Notes: generated from the letters alone by a model not told the origin. DNA of 64,000 bases from Larix kaempferi (GCA_027924585.1 BSBM01000592.1:8316501-8380500); one strand, 5' to 3'. Shown: positions 11,197 through 23,640, numbered from the stretch's first letter. A program made the numbers and translations.

Positions 11197-12597
11197 CTAT
11201 TCATATCAACTTTATCAAGTACTATTCCCACCACTAGTGACACTTGGCTCATAGATAGTGGTGCTTCTAGACAATGACAGGTTATAGAGAAATCTTTCAG
11301 AATTAGTTGAGAAAGATTCACATCTCCGTGTTGTACTTGGAGATGATGCTAACTACACTATGAAGGGATCTGGAGCCACCTCCCTTCAACTAGAATCAAA
11401 TGATACATTGCGCCTGAGTAATGTGCTCTATGTGCCTGGTATGAAAAGAAACCTTGTCTCCATCTCAGCCTTGGAAGACAAAGGATATAAAGTAGCTTTC
11501 TCCGAAGGGAAAGTACTTGCTTGGCACAAGAACTCAAGCATGAATACAACCAAAGTTATTGGTATAAGAGAAGAGAGTTTGTATCGACTAAACACTTCAC
11601 CAGTCCAAGCCCTAGTACATGATGTTGCAAGTATGGGCGCATTATGGCACAGAAGGCTAGCTCATCTAAACTATCGAGCTCTCCCAACACTGAAGAATAT
11701 AGTGATAGGTTTACCAAGGCTCTAGGTAGGCCATGATGGAACATGTTGAGGATGTGCACTTGGCAAGAATGCCAAGAGATCTTTTTCAGATAGTGAGAGT
11801 AGATCCAAAGGGATTTTGGATCTAGTACACTCTGACTTGTGCGGACCCATGTCAGTTGCTTCATTGGGTGGATATCATTACTATATAACATTCATTGATG
11901 ATTACTGACGAAAGACTTGGATATACTTCCTCAAGTCTAAGGAATCCGAGGAAGTACTCTGCAAGTTCAAAGAATTTAAAGCACAAGTCGAGAATCTGTC
12001 AGGAAAGAGGATCAAGATTTTGAGATCCGATAATGGTGGAGAATATACCTCAACAGAATTTAATGATTTCTGCAAGGAAGCAGGAATTAAGAGGGAGCTC
12101 ATAGTTCCCTACAACCCTCAACAAAATGGGGTTGCAGAAAGAAAGAATAGAACAATTGTGGAGGCAACCAAAGCTATGATACATGACCAAAGTCTTCAAA
12201 TGTTCTTGTGGGCAGAAGCATCCATAACAACTGTATATGTACAAAATAGATGTCCACATAAGATATTGAGAATAGGACTCCAAAAGAAGCTTTCACAGGA
12301 GTGAAACCAGAAGTGGGCCACCTCCGAATATTTGGCTGTCCAGTCTATATACATGTGCCCGAGGAGAAAAGATCAAAGTTAGAACCTTTAGGCAAGAAGG
12401 GAACCTTTGTGGGATACAGTGAGTCTTCAAAGGCTTATAAAATTTACATTCCAGGATCCAGACAGATTGAAGTCAGTAGGGATGTGACCTTTGAAGAAGA
12501 AATGGTTGTCTGGAAAGGCAGAGGATTAGACATGGAGATCAATGATGAAGAAATGCTAGAACGAAAGGAGATGAGATCATCTCCCCCTCCAGTTTAG
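11197..12597 (+). pseudogene. E2 protease and integrase
   Basis: The retropepsin active site appears as DTWLIDSGAS (from 11239), then a one-base loss shifts the frame before MTG-like residues. Further on are VLYVPGMKRNLVSISALEDK, the pre-integrase RLAHLNYRALP, and integrase core segments: HSDLCGPM, FIDDY, RSDNGGEY and QQNGVAERKNRT, which hold the DD(35)E aspartates and glutamate. Stops occur at 11723, near 11747 and at 11906, there is a frameshift near 12304, and the C-terminal part (RIFGCPVYIHVPEEKRSKLE) stops at 12595. The protein would have cleaved the polyprotein and joined cDNA to host DNA; this copy cannot. Confidence 0.85.
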
Positions 12598-12639
12598 AGG
12601 GAGTTAGCTAAAAAGGATGAACATATCGACTCCATTAAT

Positions 12640-13780
12640 CCAGTTGATATCCCCAGAAATGTTGCAGGTCAGAAAAGACCTAGATGGGCACAACAGACTC
12701 TGCAGGATGCAGAGGGACATGAAGCTCCACATGGCGCTACCAGAGAAAGCAAAAGACCTTAGAGGTTCTCCAATTATGAGGCACTAATGAGTAACATCAT
12801 TGATTCAGAACCAACTACTTATGAAGAAGCATCCAAACATGAAGTTTGGAAGGATGCCATGATGGAAGAACATTAATCCATTATGAAGAATGATGTGTGG
12901 GAAGTTGTGCCGAGACCTGAGGAGAAGTCAGTAGTGACTTCTAAATGGTTATACAAGATCAAGCATGGAGCAGATGGAAGTGTTAAAAAATACAAGGCTA
13001 GATTTGTTGCTAGAGGATTCTCTCAAAAAGAGGGAGTCGATTATGATGAGACATTTTCTCCTGTGGCTCGATATACTTCCATTAGATCGATCATTGCTAT
13101 TGCTTCAGCTATGGGATGGAAGTTGCATCAGATGGATGTGAAGACATCCTTTCTCAATGGTGTTATTGAGGAAGAAGTTTACATCGAGCAGCCAGATGGG
13201 TTCATTGTCCACAGAAAGGAGTCTCATGTATGCAGATTGAAAAAAGGCACTGTATGGACTCAAGCAAGCACCTCGTGCTTGGTTTTGATGGATAGATGGA
13301 TTCCTGGTGAGCTTTGGATTTACCAAGAGTGATGCAGACCCCAACCTTTACTACAAGGTTGTAGATGATTAGCCATTGATTTTGGTACTATATGTTGATG
13401 ACCTGTTTCTCACAGGAAATGAGAAACTTATCGTATGGTGTAAGAAGAATCTCAACTCTGAGTTTGAAATGAAGGATCTTGGATTGATGCACTACTTCTT
13501 GGGATTAGAAGTATGGCAGAGCCAGAAAGAGATTTTCCTAGGACAAGGAAAGTACACCATAGATATATTGAAGAGATTTAGAATGTTGGACTGCAAGTCC
13601 ATGGTCACTTCGATGGATGCGAATTGGAAGAAGCTGAGAGATTCTGCTTCTGACTCAGATTTAATTGATCCCACCATGTATCGCCAGCTGATTGGGTCAT
13701 TAATGTATCTGACAAACACCAAACCAGATATATGTTTTGCTGTGAATGCTCTCAGTCAGTTCAAGTGCGAACCGAGGTAG
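12640..13780 (+). pseudogene. E2 reverse transcriptase
   Basis: Starts after stops near 12760 and 12875 with NDVWEVVPRPEEKSVVTSKW, then KYKARFVARGFSQKEG, DETFSPVARYTSIR, HQMDVKTSFLNG and the catalytic YVDD (13391-13402). A run of A near 13242 shifts the frame before the KALYGLKQAP block, and a TAG precedes the YVDD block. Later blocks MHYFLGLEVWQ and RQLIGSLMYLTNTKPDI are intact, ending in TAG at 13778. Family order and spacing are normal for Copia RT apart from these breaks. Confidence 0.9.
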
Positions 13781-14366
13781 ATTCATTGGATTGCTGCAAA
13801 ACATGTGCTCAGATACTTGCGTGGCACTGTGGGATATGGTTTGAAGTGTGCTTCAGATTGTGACCTGATTGCAGGGGTTTACAGACTCAGATTGGGTCGG
13901 TTGTGTTGCAGATAGGAAGAGTACTTCCAGATGTTGCTTCAGTTTGGGTTCTGTAGTTATTTCCTGGTGCAGCAGGAAGCAGAACTCGGTAGCACTCAGT
14001 ACTGCAGAGGCCGAGTATATGGCTACTAGTATAGCAGATCGAGAAGCAGTTTGGCTTTGTAAACTCCTGGCGTGATTGTTTGGCCAGATTCCAGAGCCAA
14101 TCGTGATTCACTGTGATAACCAGAGCTGTGTGTAGATGTTAGTGAATCCTGTATTTCACGACAGGTCGAAGCATATAGAGATTCGGTATCACTTCATACG
14201 TGATATGGTGCAGAAAGGTGCGGTCGAGTTACAGTACGTGTCGACAGACGACCAGACTGCAGATGTTCTCACCAAGCCTCTTCCCAAGGTGAAGTTCGAA
14301 TACTTTCGCCGAGGTCGAAGAGTTGGAGTAGAAGAGAACGTGTCCCTCCTTGAGAGGGAAAGATGA
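13781..14366 (+). pseudogene. E2 RNase H and pol C terminus
   Basis: RNase H follows RT as usual: HVLRYLRGTVGYGLK, then after a frameshift GFTDSDWVGCVADRKSTSRC, SRKQNSVALSTAEAEYMA and CDNQSCV, containing the acidic catalytic residues. A TGA near 14073 and a TAG near 14133 interrupt it. The tail NPVFHDRSKHIEIRYHFIRD and TADVLTKPLPKVKFEYFR is the conserved end of Copia pol. Confidence 0.85.
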
Positions 14367-14384
14367 CATCGAGATGCTTGCCCT

Positions 14385-14830
14385 GCTTTCACCCAGGTAC
14401 CTCCACTCGTCCAAGTGCTCAGCCAGGTATGGGAGAAATCCCATCGACAGATGAGTCAGACAGTTAGTGGATGGTCGGGTTCACCCAAGTACCTTCACTC
14501 GTCTAGTTGCTCAGCCAGGTTTGTGAGAAATCCCATCAGCAGATGAGTCGGACAGTTAGTGGATGGTTGGGTTCACATAGGTGCCTCTGCTCGTCCAGGT
14601 TCTTAGCCAGGTATGGGAGAAATCCCATCGGTAGATGAGACGGACAAGTAGTAGATGGCCATGTGATTGCACAAGCACCTCTACTCGTTCAGGTTCTTAG
14701 CCAGGTATGGGAGGATCCCATCGGTAGATGAGACGAACAGGTAGTAGATGGTCGTGCCTATTTTCTCGTCTGGGATCTCAGCCAGGTATGGGAGAAATCC
14801 CATCGGCAGATGAGACAGACAGTTAGAAAA
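14385..14830. repeat. 92-bp tandem array between pol and the 3' LTR of E2
   Basis: Five units, judged by AGCCAGGT at 14421, 14513, 14605, 14699 and 14780 (spacing 92, 92, 94, 81). Four units contain a perfect hairpin: ATGGGA-GAAA-TCCCAT at 14429-14444, 14613-14628 and 14788-14803, and ATGGGA-GGA-TCCCAT at 14707-14721. The second unit has a broken stem. Confidence 0.9.
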
Positions 14831-15055
14831 TGGTATAGTAGAGATGGCATAGTTGATATCTCAGATATCCAGGATTGAGTGATTCTTCTGGACTCACTGA
14901 AGGACTATTGAAGTTGATGCATGATGACACTTCTCGAAGGACTGAGACTGTGTGGACAACCTTCAGTATGTATAGAGATGATGGAGACAGTATAGATGTA
15001 CAGATGAAACCCAGATGACTGTGATTCTGATAAAGACTGAAGACTACCTTCCTCG

Positions 15056-15066
15056 TTGAGAGGGAG
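15056..15066 (+). other. Polypurine tract of E2
   Basis: TTGAGAGGGAG abuts the TG of the 3' LTR; it would prime plus-strand DNA synthesis. Confidence 0.85.
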
Positions 15067-15603
15067 TGTTGGATTTTGTGCAACTTCGGAAGATATTATT
15101 TATTGTACTTGATTGTACCTCCTAAGGGAGATGAACTTGATGTATTTCATTATGTAAAACCCTTGAAATAATCAATGTAAACCTTGGGACAAAAAGCAAG
15201 CAAAAGAAAATTAAAAATAAAATTATTTATTGCTCCCCAAGAGAAGTCGGCCCAGCTAGGGAATTTTCCAGTTTTTCACTTGTATAAATAAGAGGTGAGT
15301 TCACCTCATTATTCACTCATCCACTCAAGACAAGTTCGCATCATCCAGAGAGAGAAGTTTGCACTGCAGCAGGAGAAGACTATTTTGGGGTTTCTATCTT
15401 TTGGAAAGCATTTCCATCTTTTCTCTCTTTATGATTGTACTCTGATCTCGGAATTATCATCTCTATACGAAGGTTGCTGGGTTTTCTCCCGTTTGGGTTT
15501 CCCAGGATAAACTCTGTTGTGATTTTTTTGTGCTTTGTCTTTCTTCTAGTGATCTTGTTTATGCATTTGAATTATTATGCTATGAATGTATGAAAAACTA
15601 ACA
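15067..15603 (+). repeat. 3' LTR of E2
   Basis: 537 bp, TGTTGG...CTAACA, matching 9408-9951 with scattered substitutions and lacking a 10-bp ATTTTATTGT stretch present in the 5' copy. Confidence 0.95.
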
Positions 15604-15608
15604 CAAGC
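15604..15608. repeat. Target site duplication of E2, right
   Basis: CAAGC, identical to 9403-9407 just before the 5' LTR. Confidence 0.9.
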
Positions 15609-15936
15609 AACTAGGCACTAGTCAAGTGATATTATTCCTTCTTTTAGCAATTCTAAAACATTTTAAATCATTTTTTAAAGTTCTTTAAATATGAAAATTA
15701 ATCTTTACCTTAAGCACAAAAGATTCAATCAAAGTCTAAGAAACTAATTCATTTAACCCTCTTCAAAGCGTCTGCATTTTATTTCTGTCTTTGCTGTACC
15801 ATACATGCTGATTTTTACATCATAAAATCAATCTGCAGGGCAGCTTATGGTATAATTTGCATTTGAGGTGAAATTGCTTCCAGATTTGCTTCCATTTAGC
15901 CATTTTTGAGCTCATTTCATTTACCTTTAAGTTGGG

Positions 15937-16150
15937 TTAAACAATAAATTTACTTTGATATAGAGTGACTAGAGCTTCAAACATCTCCTTACCAGTTGTC
16001 TTGTTGGCGTTGTGAGGGATCAAGTGATCCTTCATCGAGTCTAGGATGATTCACTTTGCTTTGAACATCTTCTTTTTTATATTCTGTCAACCATGTGGGA
16101 TCAGTAGGATCTGCAACCTTAGTCTCTACAAAGCACCAAAGATCAAACTC
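15937..16150 (-). pseudogene. Isolated Copia gag fragment
   Basis: Antisense reading gives EFDLWCFVETKVADPTDPTW, then KKKMFKAK*IILDSMKDHLI and TTGKEMFEALVTLYQ before a TAA. This is the capsid N-terminal part of Copia gag, comparable to KAKRIIAYSIKDHLIPRVSS in E3. One internal stop. No LTR, primer site or pol could be tied to it, so it is a stray fragment. Confidence 0.7.
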
Positions 16151-17393
16151 CTACAAGAGATTTTGTAGTCTGCACTTCGAAGGTACAAAATAGGAAGTGC
16201 CCTCCAACATGTGACACTTTTGGATACCAAGACCAGTCATCGCTACAACTCTGGGAACACATCTATACCAAACAAACCAGCAACCTAAAACAACATATCA
16301 CATCTCCACAATGCTTTTATGAAGGATGGATCTTGAGCATCCCACCCCTGAAACCTTCTGACACCTCCCGATCCCAGGTAGAAGCCCTACTATCGATACA
16401 CGGATTCTGAGAAGGTTCCACAAAACATGTGTCGATACCATATTAAAATTTCAATACATGGTGATCAAATCTACAATTATTAAACCTGAAAGACTGAAAA
16501 AACTTAAGGGACTCTCAAAACTGCTTCATTTGCTAGATCTAAAAACACATATACTAACTGAAAAGTACTGGCAACAATACAAAGGAACCATGAACACTCT
16601 AAAATCATTTTTGTATTTCTTAATTAACTTAGAAATGGAAAAAATGCACACCCTCCTTGGTAAACTAAAAATAATAATCACATAGAGGGGACCTTGCTTT
16701 CTTATATATAGCAATAGGCATACAAGGTTTGCAATGAGACTTGTCACTCAACCTATTTTAAGCACATAAGTAGGAGCGCCTAATTTGCATTCAATGCATG
16801 TGTTGGGTACCTAGATAACTGTGTGAAAACTTCGAGTAGGTAACCGCATGCAGTGCGCATCCCTTATCTAATTCTAGAAGTTACTAATTTTGACAATGTC
16901 GCAGTTAGTTTAAAAACAAAAACTCCTAATCCGAAAATTACTAATCTCGAGCAATAGTTATATCTAGAAACAATGAAAGGTCAATGCATGCAAGATAAAA
17001 CAAGATGAACATGAAATACATGAAATACGTGAACTAAATAACATCTCAAAGAATGAGAAAGAAGAAAGGGTGCAAGAGATCAGCTAGACATCTGTAAGAT
17101 AAGATGACAAGGTAGAGGGTGAGGATGAAGAAGTATCTACCACATAATCAATCACTAAGAAAGATCCAATGCACTGTCTAATGGTGTCATTTGGAGTGTC
17201 TAGGGTTGAGAGCACCTAGTTAGATGATCCTAGGAGGTATATAGGAGCCACGAGGAGATTTTATCCTAGCACTTGAGGTTGAAGAAATGAATATTGTGAT
17301 TTGTCTCTAACCTAGATTGGGTTGTTGATCCAATCATCGTAGAAAACAAGAACCAACTAGCCCTCGTGGAAAAGACTTGACCAACCTTGTGTT
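16151..17393. other. Unassigned intergenic DNA
   Basis: No supportable gene. The first 150 bases may be decayed upstream gag of the antisense fragment at 15937-16150. The rest shows no recognised domain or repeat. Confidence 0.45.
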
Positions 17394-18560
17394 TGTTAGT
17401 TTTTATGGTATCTCTGGATGTCCTCCATGATTCAGATGCCTTGCATGGAGGTACATCAGCAGTATAGGCATCAGTATGGAGTAGAGGGTAAGATACACTC
17501 TACTCAGTGGCATGAGTCCATTGGTGACTGCATGCGGACCTTCCGAGGTGTTTTGCCTCATGCATGCATGAGATTTGCATGTACAGTGAGTAATTAAAAG
17601 ATGCATGCAAAAGTGACTTTTTGCATGCACCGATATTAGGTTTTTGGTAAACATAATTGATCGGTGAGATTATTTATAGAGGCAGGGGGTCCTCGGATGA
17701 GGTTGCTCAGTTGACTTATCAGAGAGTGATCTGTCAGGAGTGAGGAGGGTGCATTAGTGCATGCAGGGCAACTTTCTGAGAGAGAGAGGAGCTTTTGCAG
17801 GAGGGAGAGTGGTTGGATCTGAGTTGGATCAGACACCACTAGCTCCAGAGGCACTTGGCGCTCAGATCTGTGGATTGAGATAGTTCACTAGAGTGGATTC
17901 TGGAGAGATTGTGGAGGACGACTTCCAGAGAGGGAGAGGGGCGCATTACCCGAGGAGAGAGGAGCTCATTCAGAGTCAGATCGATTGATTGAGTGTCTGA
18001 GACTTTCAGAGTAGCCTTGCCTCAGGATTCGAGGAAGGTCTGTGACGATCAGAGCTTAGATCTGTTGGGATCTAGCCTAGTATGAGCATTTGACATCTAG
18101 AGGGGAGGGTGCACTTTTCCATGTAGAGGAAGGGCGCACTTTTCCATGCAGAGGAAGGGCGCATTCACCAGTTGAGCAGTTGGCCTTCTTCCGTTGCAGA
18201 GCAAATTAGAGGAAAGGGTGGAGAGAGGCAGTATAGTCAGAGCTACTTGCAGAGAGACTCAGATCCAGATTGACAGTTAGGGCACATTTCCCCAGTGCAT
18301 GCATCAGCTGATGCATGCAGATCTAGGGTTTTGACCCGTTTAGGATTGAGTGTTACATCTGAGGTAACATTGTTGTATTTGTTCTTTTCATATATTGCTT
18401 TGGGCTCGAGATTGAAGAAAGTCCCACAGGATTGCTGGTTTTCCCCATTTGGGGTTTCCAGGGTATATGCAGTGTCATATGTGTGATTGATTGTGTTTAT
18501 GTTGTAAAGAGATCTAGTTGTTGAGTCTTATTTCATTAGAGCACTATTGATATACAGAGA
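17394..18560 (+). repeat. LTR-like sequence, single copy in the window
   Basis: Begins TGTTAG at 17394, has a TATA-like TATTTATAGAGG (17671) and a U5-type hairpin CCCCATTTGGGG (18443-18454) embedded in GGTTTTCCCC...GGGGTTTCC, as in the other LTRs here. No second copy, primer site or target duplication could be fixed, so the 3' end is approximate. GC content and purine-rich repeats (GAGAGAG, GGGCGCA) differ from the flanks. Likely a solo or truncated LTR. Confidence 0.45.
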
Positions 18561-19589
18561 CTCAAACCGCTTGAGATCTCAGGGCTATCCAGAGGGAGTA
18601 GTGATCTCTGGAATAAAATTTACAGTGAGACACTACGTGTGGCTTCATTGACCTAGTGTTTGCTATGCAACACATCATAAGATCTATTTGGTGCTCAATG
18701 CGACCAAGTGCTAAAATTAGTTGAAAAAATGAGAGAATCATTTTGACAAGGCATTGTTCAAAAGAAACCCTACATGGTTTATTGTCTAGGAGTCGATACC
18801 TCACACATGTAAAGAGCTAGACACTTATGGTTAGGGATCATATGAATGTAGATAGGGATCTCCTTGTATCGGGGAAAAGGGAATAATATCTCCCGTAGAT
18901 GTTATAGTAGATGTGGCATCTAAAAGTGAAATATTCCTCAAATTCCACCTTCTGCAGACGGCATAGTTAACATACCCTTTCCTCTCATGGGATATAGTCC
19001 TTAGACTCAATTTGAAGTGGATGAGAGCCTACCTCGAACTGTCCAATTGTGAGCCTAAGGCAATGAGGCCAGTGAAGTTGAGGATATTGAGGGTGTATGA
19101 TAAACTCCATCCCTCAAAGGCATATAATGCTCTAAGTAGAAGGCAGTCTTAGGACCAATATCTTGTGAAAGGGAGATCCAAGTAGCTTGTATATTGTGTT
19201 GGCAAATATTTTCCTTGATTGTGTTGTTGATCCCTTGATGGAGGGGAAGAAGATGGCCAGGAGCATCCAAAGAATAAATGAAAAGGGGGGGGGAGATGCT
19301 TGATGGATATGCCAATGTATCGAATTAGGGAGGAGGCTTTAGAGAACTAAACTTGGTGTAGTCTTGAGAGGGTAGGGGTGATGTCCATTGAAGAACACAA
19401 GGTTAGGTCAGGATACCTATCATGTTGTGATGCTAAATCAACCATGGTGCAGATGCTATAGAGAAAGAAAACCAATTTGAAAAATCTCTCATGGTGCATG
19501 GGATGGAAACCAAATTTGGCTTGCATCAAATCATCTACTTTAGAGCAAGAGAGATTGTACTTGCTCATTGTGGGCCTTATCAACATGTT
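18561..19589. other. Unassigned DNA with coding-like antisense frames
   Basis: Antisense frames at 19347-19586 and 19055-19315 are open but unrecognised; part of the latter is related to 3310-3378. No promoter, splice or RNA gene signal could be supported. Confidence 0.4.
19205..19273 (-). repeat. Coding-like repeat fragment, copy 2
   Basis: Encodes DAPGHLLPLHQGINNTIKEN on the antisense strand, related to the sense peptide at 3310-3378. Family unknown. Confidence 0.4.
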
Positions 19590-20710
19590 GTAAGCTAGGT
19601 CCCAAATAATAGCCCTATTACTACCTGAAAATGCAAGTTCATTTGCATTTTCCGAGGCATTCTTTTTGGTAGCACTATACTAGAAGATGTGAACTTTGGA
19701 AGCTTGGTATGAGTCATTGGTTTGAGCATTATCTTGTTTATCATGCTCGAGAGAGATAGTGATGGAGATCCATGTGATTGCGTTTTCTTTTACATGTTTG
19801 GAGGAGTGTTTCATTGTTGAATTCACATACTTGGAAGCACTATTGCACACGTGGTAGCATTTCACTATATGGGGTAGCATTTCCATTGGAGAATGTCTTT
19901 GGGGTGTCTTCACAATTCTCAAGGCACGAGCTACATATTTAGAGGCATATCTCACCACCGAAGTGTCATCTCACATTGTACGAGGCACATTCTACATATT
20001 TGTAGGCATAATGTGGACCTTGGTCACTTGCTTGAGCAAATGATGGGAAAATAGTAAGTTACAAGAGGAGAGCCTTGCTTCTAGGAGGTTCTAAGCACCT
20101 TTTAGGGAGGAATATTTGAGAATATGAGCATAAGAAGAGCCCCCTCAATAGGAGTTTGACACATGGCATTTAAGCACCTCTCCAAGGTCCACTGCACATA
20201 TTTAAAGGATTGTCCCACATTTTAAGCATTTTCTGGTATATTTCATGGTAAAAGGTACTAATTATTCATATGTTGTAAAGCACTCTATGCATGAAGATGT
20301 TGTCTTATTTCATTGCATTCTTAGATGGAGAAGAAATGGTTAAAGGCCCTTCTTGGAAGAGTGCTCCACTTGTAAAGATGACAAGTAGCACATATGCATG
20401 ATTCAAGGACGGGGTTATGGCAGATTTAATGGATACAAATAAAGGCACATATGTTAAAGAGTGTCTCCTCTCCAGAGGTGTATAGAAGGTTCTTTTGGCA
20501 GCTTAAGGGGAACACTTTGATATGGGATGGACACAATTCAGCAAGGAATCAGCTAGCACTTTTCACAAGTCCAAAAAAACCCTTAGATAAGGATGGCCCT
20601 ACTTCAAGGAGACTCCTAGAAGCCTTTTTTCATGATATCTTATTATTATTTCTTGGAAGAAAGGATGGATCTATAACCTTATAGAGTACTCTTTATAATA
20701 TTCTATTGGA
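19590..20710 (+). repeat. Unidentified dispersed repeat, copy 2
   Basis: Diverged copy of 4150-5800 in the same orientation; see that entry for matching blocks. Shorter than copy 1, so one of them has internal deletions or insertions. Confidence 0.45.
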
Positions 20711-20888
20711 AAATTGTTGAGGGGAGAAGCCATAAAAGGACTCCTCTCATTTGCTTAGGTAGAAATTCAAGAGGTGGAAAATACCCCCATAGGCCAAGTA
20801 CAAGGTTCTTTGCAGGCAAAGCGGAAATGGTTTGTGACAGATTTATTCTTCCATCATCTTCTTTTCTATATGCTGACTTAATGTGCAG

Positions 20889-21026
20889 GGCTGCCAGAAT
20901 AAATATGCAGTTGTTCTCTTCTCATACAGAGATATTTCACCCATTGTTGGGGCTATTTGTGGCCAAGGAAGAAGGCTTTTTTGTGATCTTTTGATCCCAT
21001 CATGTCTTGATGAATCAGATCCTTTG
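20889..21026 (+). other. Candidate protein-coding exon, gene not recognised
   Basis: A plausible 3' splice site (TGCTGAC branch-like sequence, then TTAATGTGCAG) precedes 20889 and a strong 5' splice site (CCTTTG then GTAAGG) follows 21026. Between them is an open 46-codon frame, a multiple of three, containing NKYAVVLFSYRDISPIV and RRLFCDLLIPSCLDESDP. I cannot assign it. It lies upstream of the recognised ELP6 exons on the same strand and could be an earlier exon of that gene, but it does not carry the FSHY-type motif expected just before the GCNL block, so I leave it unassigned. Confidence 0.25.
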
Positions 21027-23640
21027 GTAAGGAAGTTGCTAGCTGTTTATCCATCATTGAAATTGTCCTGCTGTTCTCTCTGCATAGATGATTACGCAGT
21101 ACATTGGTTGATGTTGTTTGGAGATGAATATGTATCTTTATGAGCATTTGTATTAGTTTGCACATTAATTTGGCTGATATAATTAGTAGGGTTTATTGAT
21201 AGTAGCCTTGCTGATTTATCTGTTTCATTTAAGGCTGATTTGTCATCTTCCTGCCCTGAGTCCATAGCCCATAAGGATAAGGCACTTGTAAAACCCTATA
21301 TTTCTTTTGTAAAACCCTAAAACATTTCACTTCACTAATCTGATTTTTCAGATCTGCATGAACAGGCAGATTAGTAATTTATCTAAGGGAATCACCTTGA
21401 TACTGGATTTGCGGGGTCCTGACACTGGATTTGTGGATCCCTGTTTCAGAACCGGATCTGGATCTGTAGATCTGTACCGGATCTGGATCTGGAGATCTGT
21501 TGGCTAAACAGATCTGTGTTGACTCGAAATAGATCCTGTAACCCTGAAACTGATCTTGTGTTTTGGGTATGGGTCTTGCAAATCAGGAAATGAATCCAGA
21601 GGCAAGTGATCCCCACATGTGTAGATACCTAGTTAAATTTAACAGAGTTTTAGGTATTTGGATTTTTTTAAGGGTTTCTGCCACCTGTTGAAACCCCAAG
21701 CCTCTAGATTATTTTATAAGAAGCCCTGCTTCGAGACAGCAGAAAGTGAGCGACTATCTCTGCTAGTGGTTAGACTTTGAAGTTTGAGCAGAAAGTGGTC
21801 AGTTGTTTTAGAGTTTAGATTGTGTGAGAAGATAGTAAGCAGTGAACACAGTGAGTGAGCATCGAGATGGGGTCAACAGAGTCATTACTGAACAGTAGGA
21901 ATGGTGTTCAAACTTCAAGGTGAAGAAACAGGAGCCTAGATTCAATAGGAATTCGCCTCATCAATTCAGATTGCAACTTACAAGTTACAACTTAGTCAGA
22001 CACACCTACAGTATGTAAATACTAAACGTCTTCAAACTTCATTGCTTGAGTTTGACAATTATCATTTATCATTTTATGTTGCTGTACCTGCATGTATGTT
22101 TGACAGTTCTGAGTTTGTTGTCATTTTACCTAATTAGACTATACCTGCATCCTTATGTCATTATATGTCTGGCTTCTCTGGCATTAATTTATCAAATGAT
22201 CTTTGTGGGAGCATTTAATACCTTGCCTATAATTTCATTGCATTTATTATATTTAGTCTAGTCCTCATTCATTTGCCATTGTTATATCTCTTATTTGCTC
22301 CTTGTTTCCTATACTGTATGGTTCTTAACATCTCTTGCTTCACGATTTTGTGTCTGTCTACAGTATTAAAAAAAACTCACTTGTCACGATGTCAACCCCT
22401 ATGCTTTCTAGAATAATATTCATGATCTGGAAAAATTCCACAGGAACCTCTTTGCTCTTTCTAAATACAAGGTTGACAAAGTGAAGTTCTGCTCCTAGCA
22501 TATCCTGCTTGTTAGACTCTAATTGTCCCCTTCATGTCTTGTTCAAAAACCATTTCTGCACCACTAAGTAGTGGTGGTATTCATGACAAGATAAGCATTA
22601 TGTCTTTTGTACCCACGAAGCCTTTACCTTCTCTACAACAGGTGGGGTTATGTAAACATCATTGCTTGTAGCTCTGTAGAGCTCAGGGTGCTTGGTGCCA
22701 TTGTGGAAGCCTTGATTGTTTTCATCCTCTTGAAATCTGGCTTGTGCAGAAAGTGTTATTCACAGTTCTCACATATTCTTAACTTGAATTGCAATGAGTC
22801 AATGCTCATTGAGGAAGATCTAGGAGATTTATGAATAAGACTTCCATTTTTTGTCAATCACTTGCAATTTTTCCTTGAAAGTTGTATGATTCTTGATGTA
22901 ACAAACATAATAATAATATAATAATAATAGTAATTAGGTTAAATGAAAGGTCAAAGGGTACATACCCATTCACCTTGTGACCAGTCAATGCATATTAACA
23001 TACCGTCAGAAATTCTTATTAATCCATATATTTTTATACAATTTCAGAAATACATCTGTCAATCCATAGTAAACAGGAGTTCGTTCGTTTAGTACATTTG
23101 GTATTAGAGCCAAACCTGGCCAAATTTAGTGGGTTAATCCTGCAAATAGCTAAATAGCAAATCAAGATGCATTCACTATTGCCCGTACACAATTAAAATT
23201 CTATACTGATGTCTGTACACAATTGGAAATTCCATACTGCAGATAGGTCTGTACATAGTTGTATCAGCTCGGGAGTACATCTCCAGCCACCTTTTGACCT
23301 GTCAATACAGTGTGTACCCTGGTTCATCTGTATTGTCAGCTGCCATCAATCCATACACTTTTCACTGCAAATTACCGTAGACTATCTGTACTTTTACTCA
23401 ACTGTTAATTAAAAAATTCTGTCAGCCACCACATGTCGTTCTCACCCCTACATTGTTGTAAAGAAGCAGTACAGTTGCACGCTCTGTTGTTTTGTAGTTC
23501 TGTAGAGTCTTTTCAGCCACCTTTTATTTCCCATGTGACATTTCCCAAAGTCGCACCCCACCTAAAAGTTACCATAATTTTTTAACCTTGGCATTTTAAT
23601 CTAATTTGGCTCACTTTTATAATGTCTCTTTTAAAAAAAT
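21027..23640. other. Unassigned DNA with LTR-like traces
   Basis: Positions 21410-21510 hold short repeats of GGATCTGGATCTGTAGATCT. A TATA-like TTATTTTATAAGAAGCCC (about 21710) could mark an old LTR. TTTGGTATTAGAGCC near 23108 resembles a decayed Copia primer site. The stretch 23190-23380 has repeated CTGTACA phrases. No gene can be supported. Confidence 0.35.

Larger units (their letters stand above)
9408..15603 (+). mobile_element. Ty1/Copia LTR retrotransposon E2, full structure, inactivated
   Basis: A structurally complete element: 5' LTR 9408-9951, primer binding site, gag, protease, integrase, RT and RNase H in the Copia order, a tandem array, a polypurine tract, and 3' LTR 15067-15603. 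Target duplication CAAGC is perfect at 9403-9407 and 15604-15608. The two LTRs look about 95% alike by eye (including a 10-bp length difference), so the insertion is old. At least ten stops and frameshifts interrupt the polyprotein, so it cannot encode its own proteins. RT wording (KARFVARGFSQKEG, YVDD) is close to E3 and E4, so all three are of one broad Copia lineage, possibly Tork/TAR-like; that lineage call is inference. Confidence 0.95.

Noticed and set aside
14385-14830. Regularly spaced repeats considered as a CRISPR-like array
   Set aside because: Units are about 92 bp and similar throughout, with no short conserved repeat separated by unique spacers, and the sequence is a plant retrotransposon.
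23097-23125. Primer-site-like TTTGGTATTAGAGCC
   Set aside because: Differs from TGGTATCAGAGCC, has no LTR end (CA) before it and no gag after it; noted only as a possible relic.
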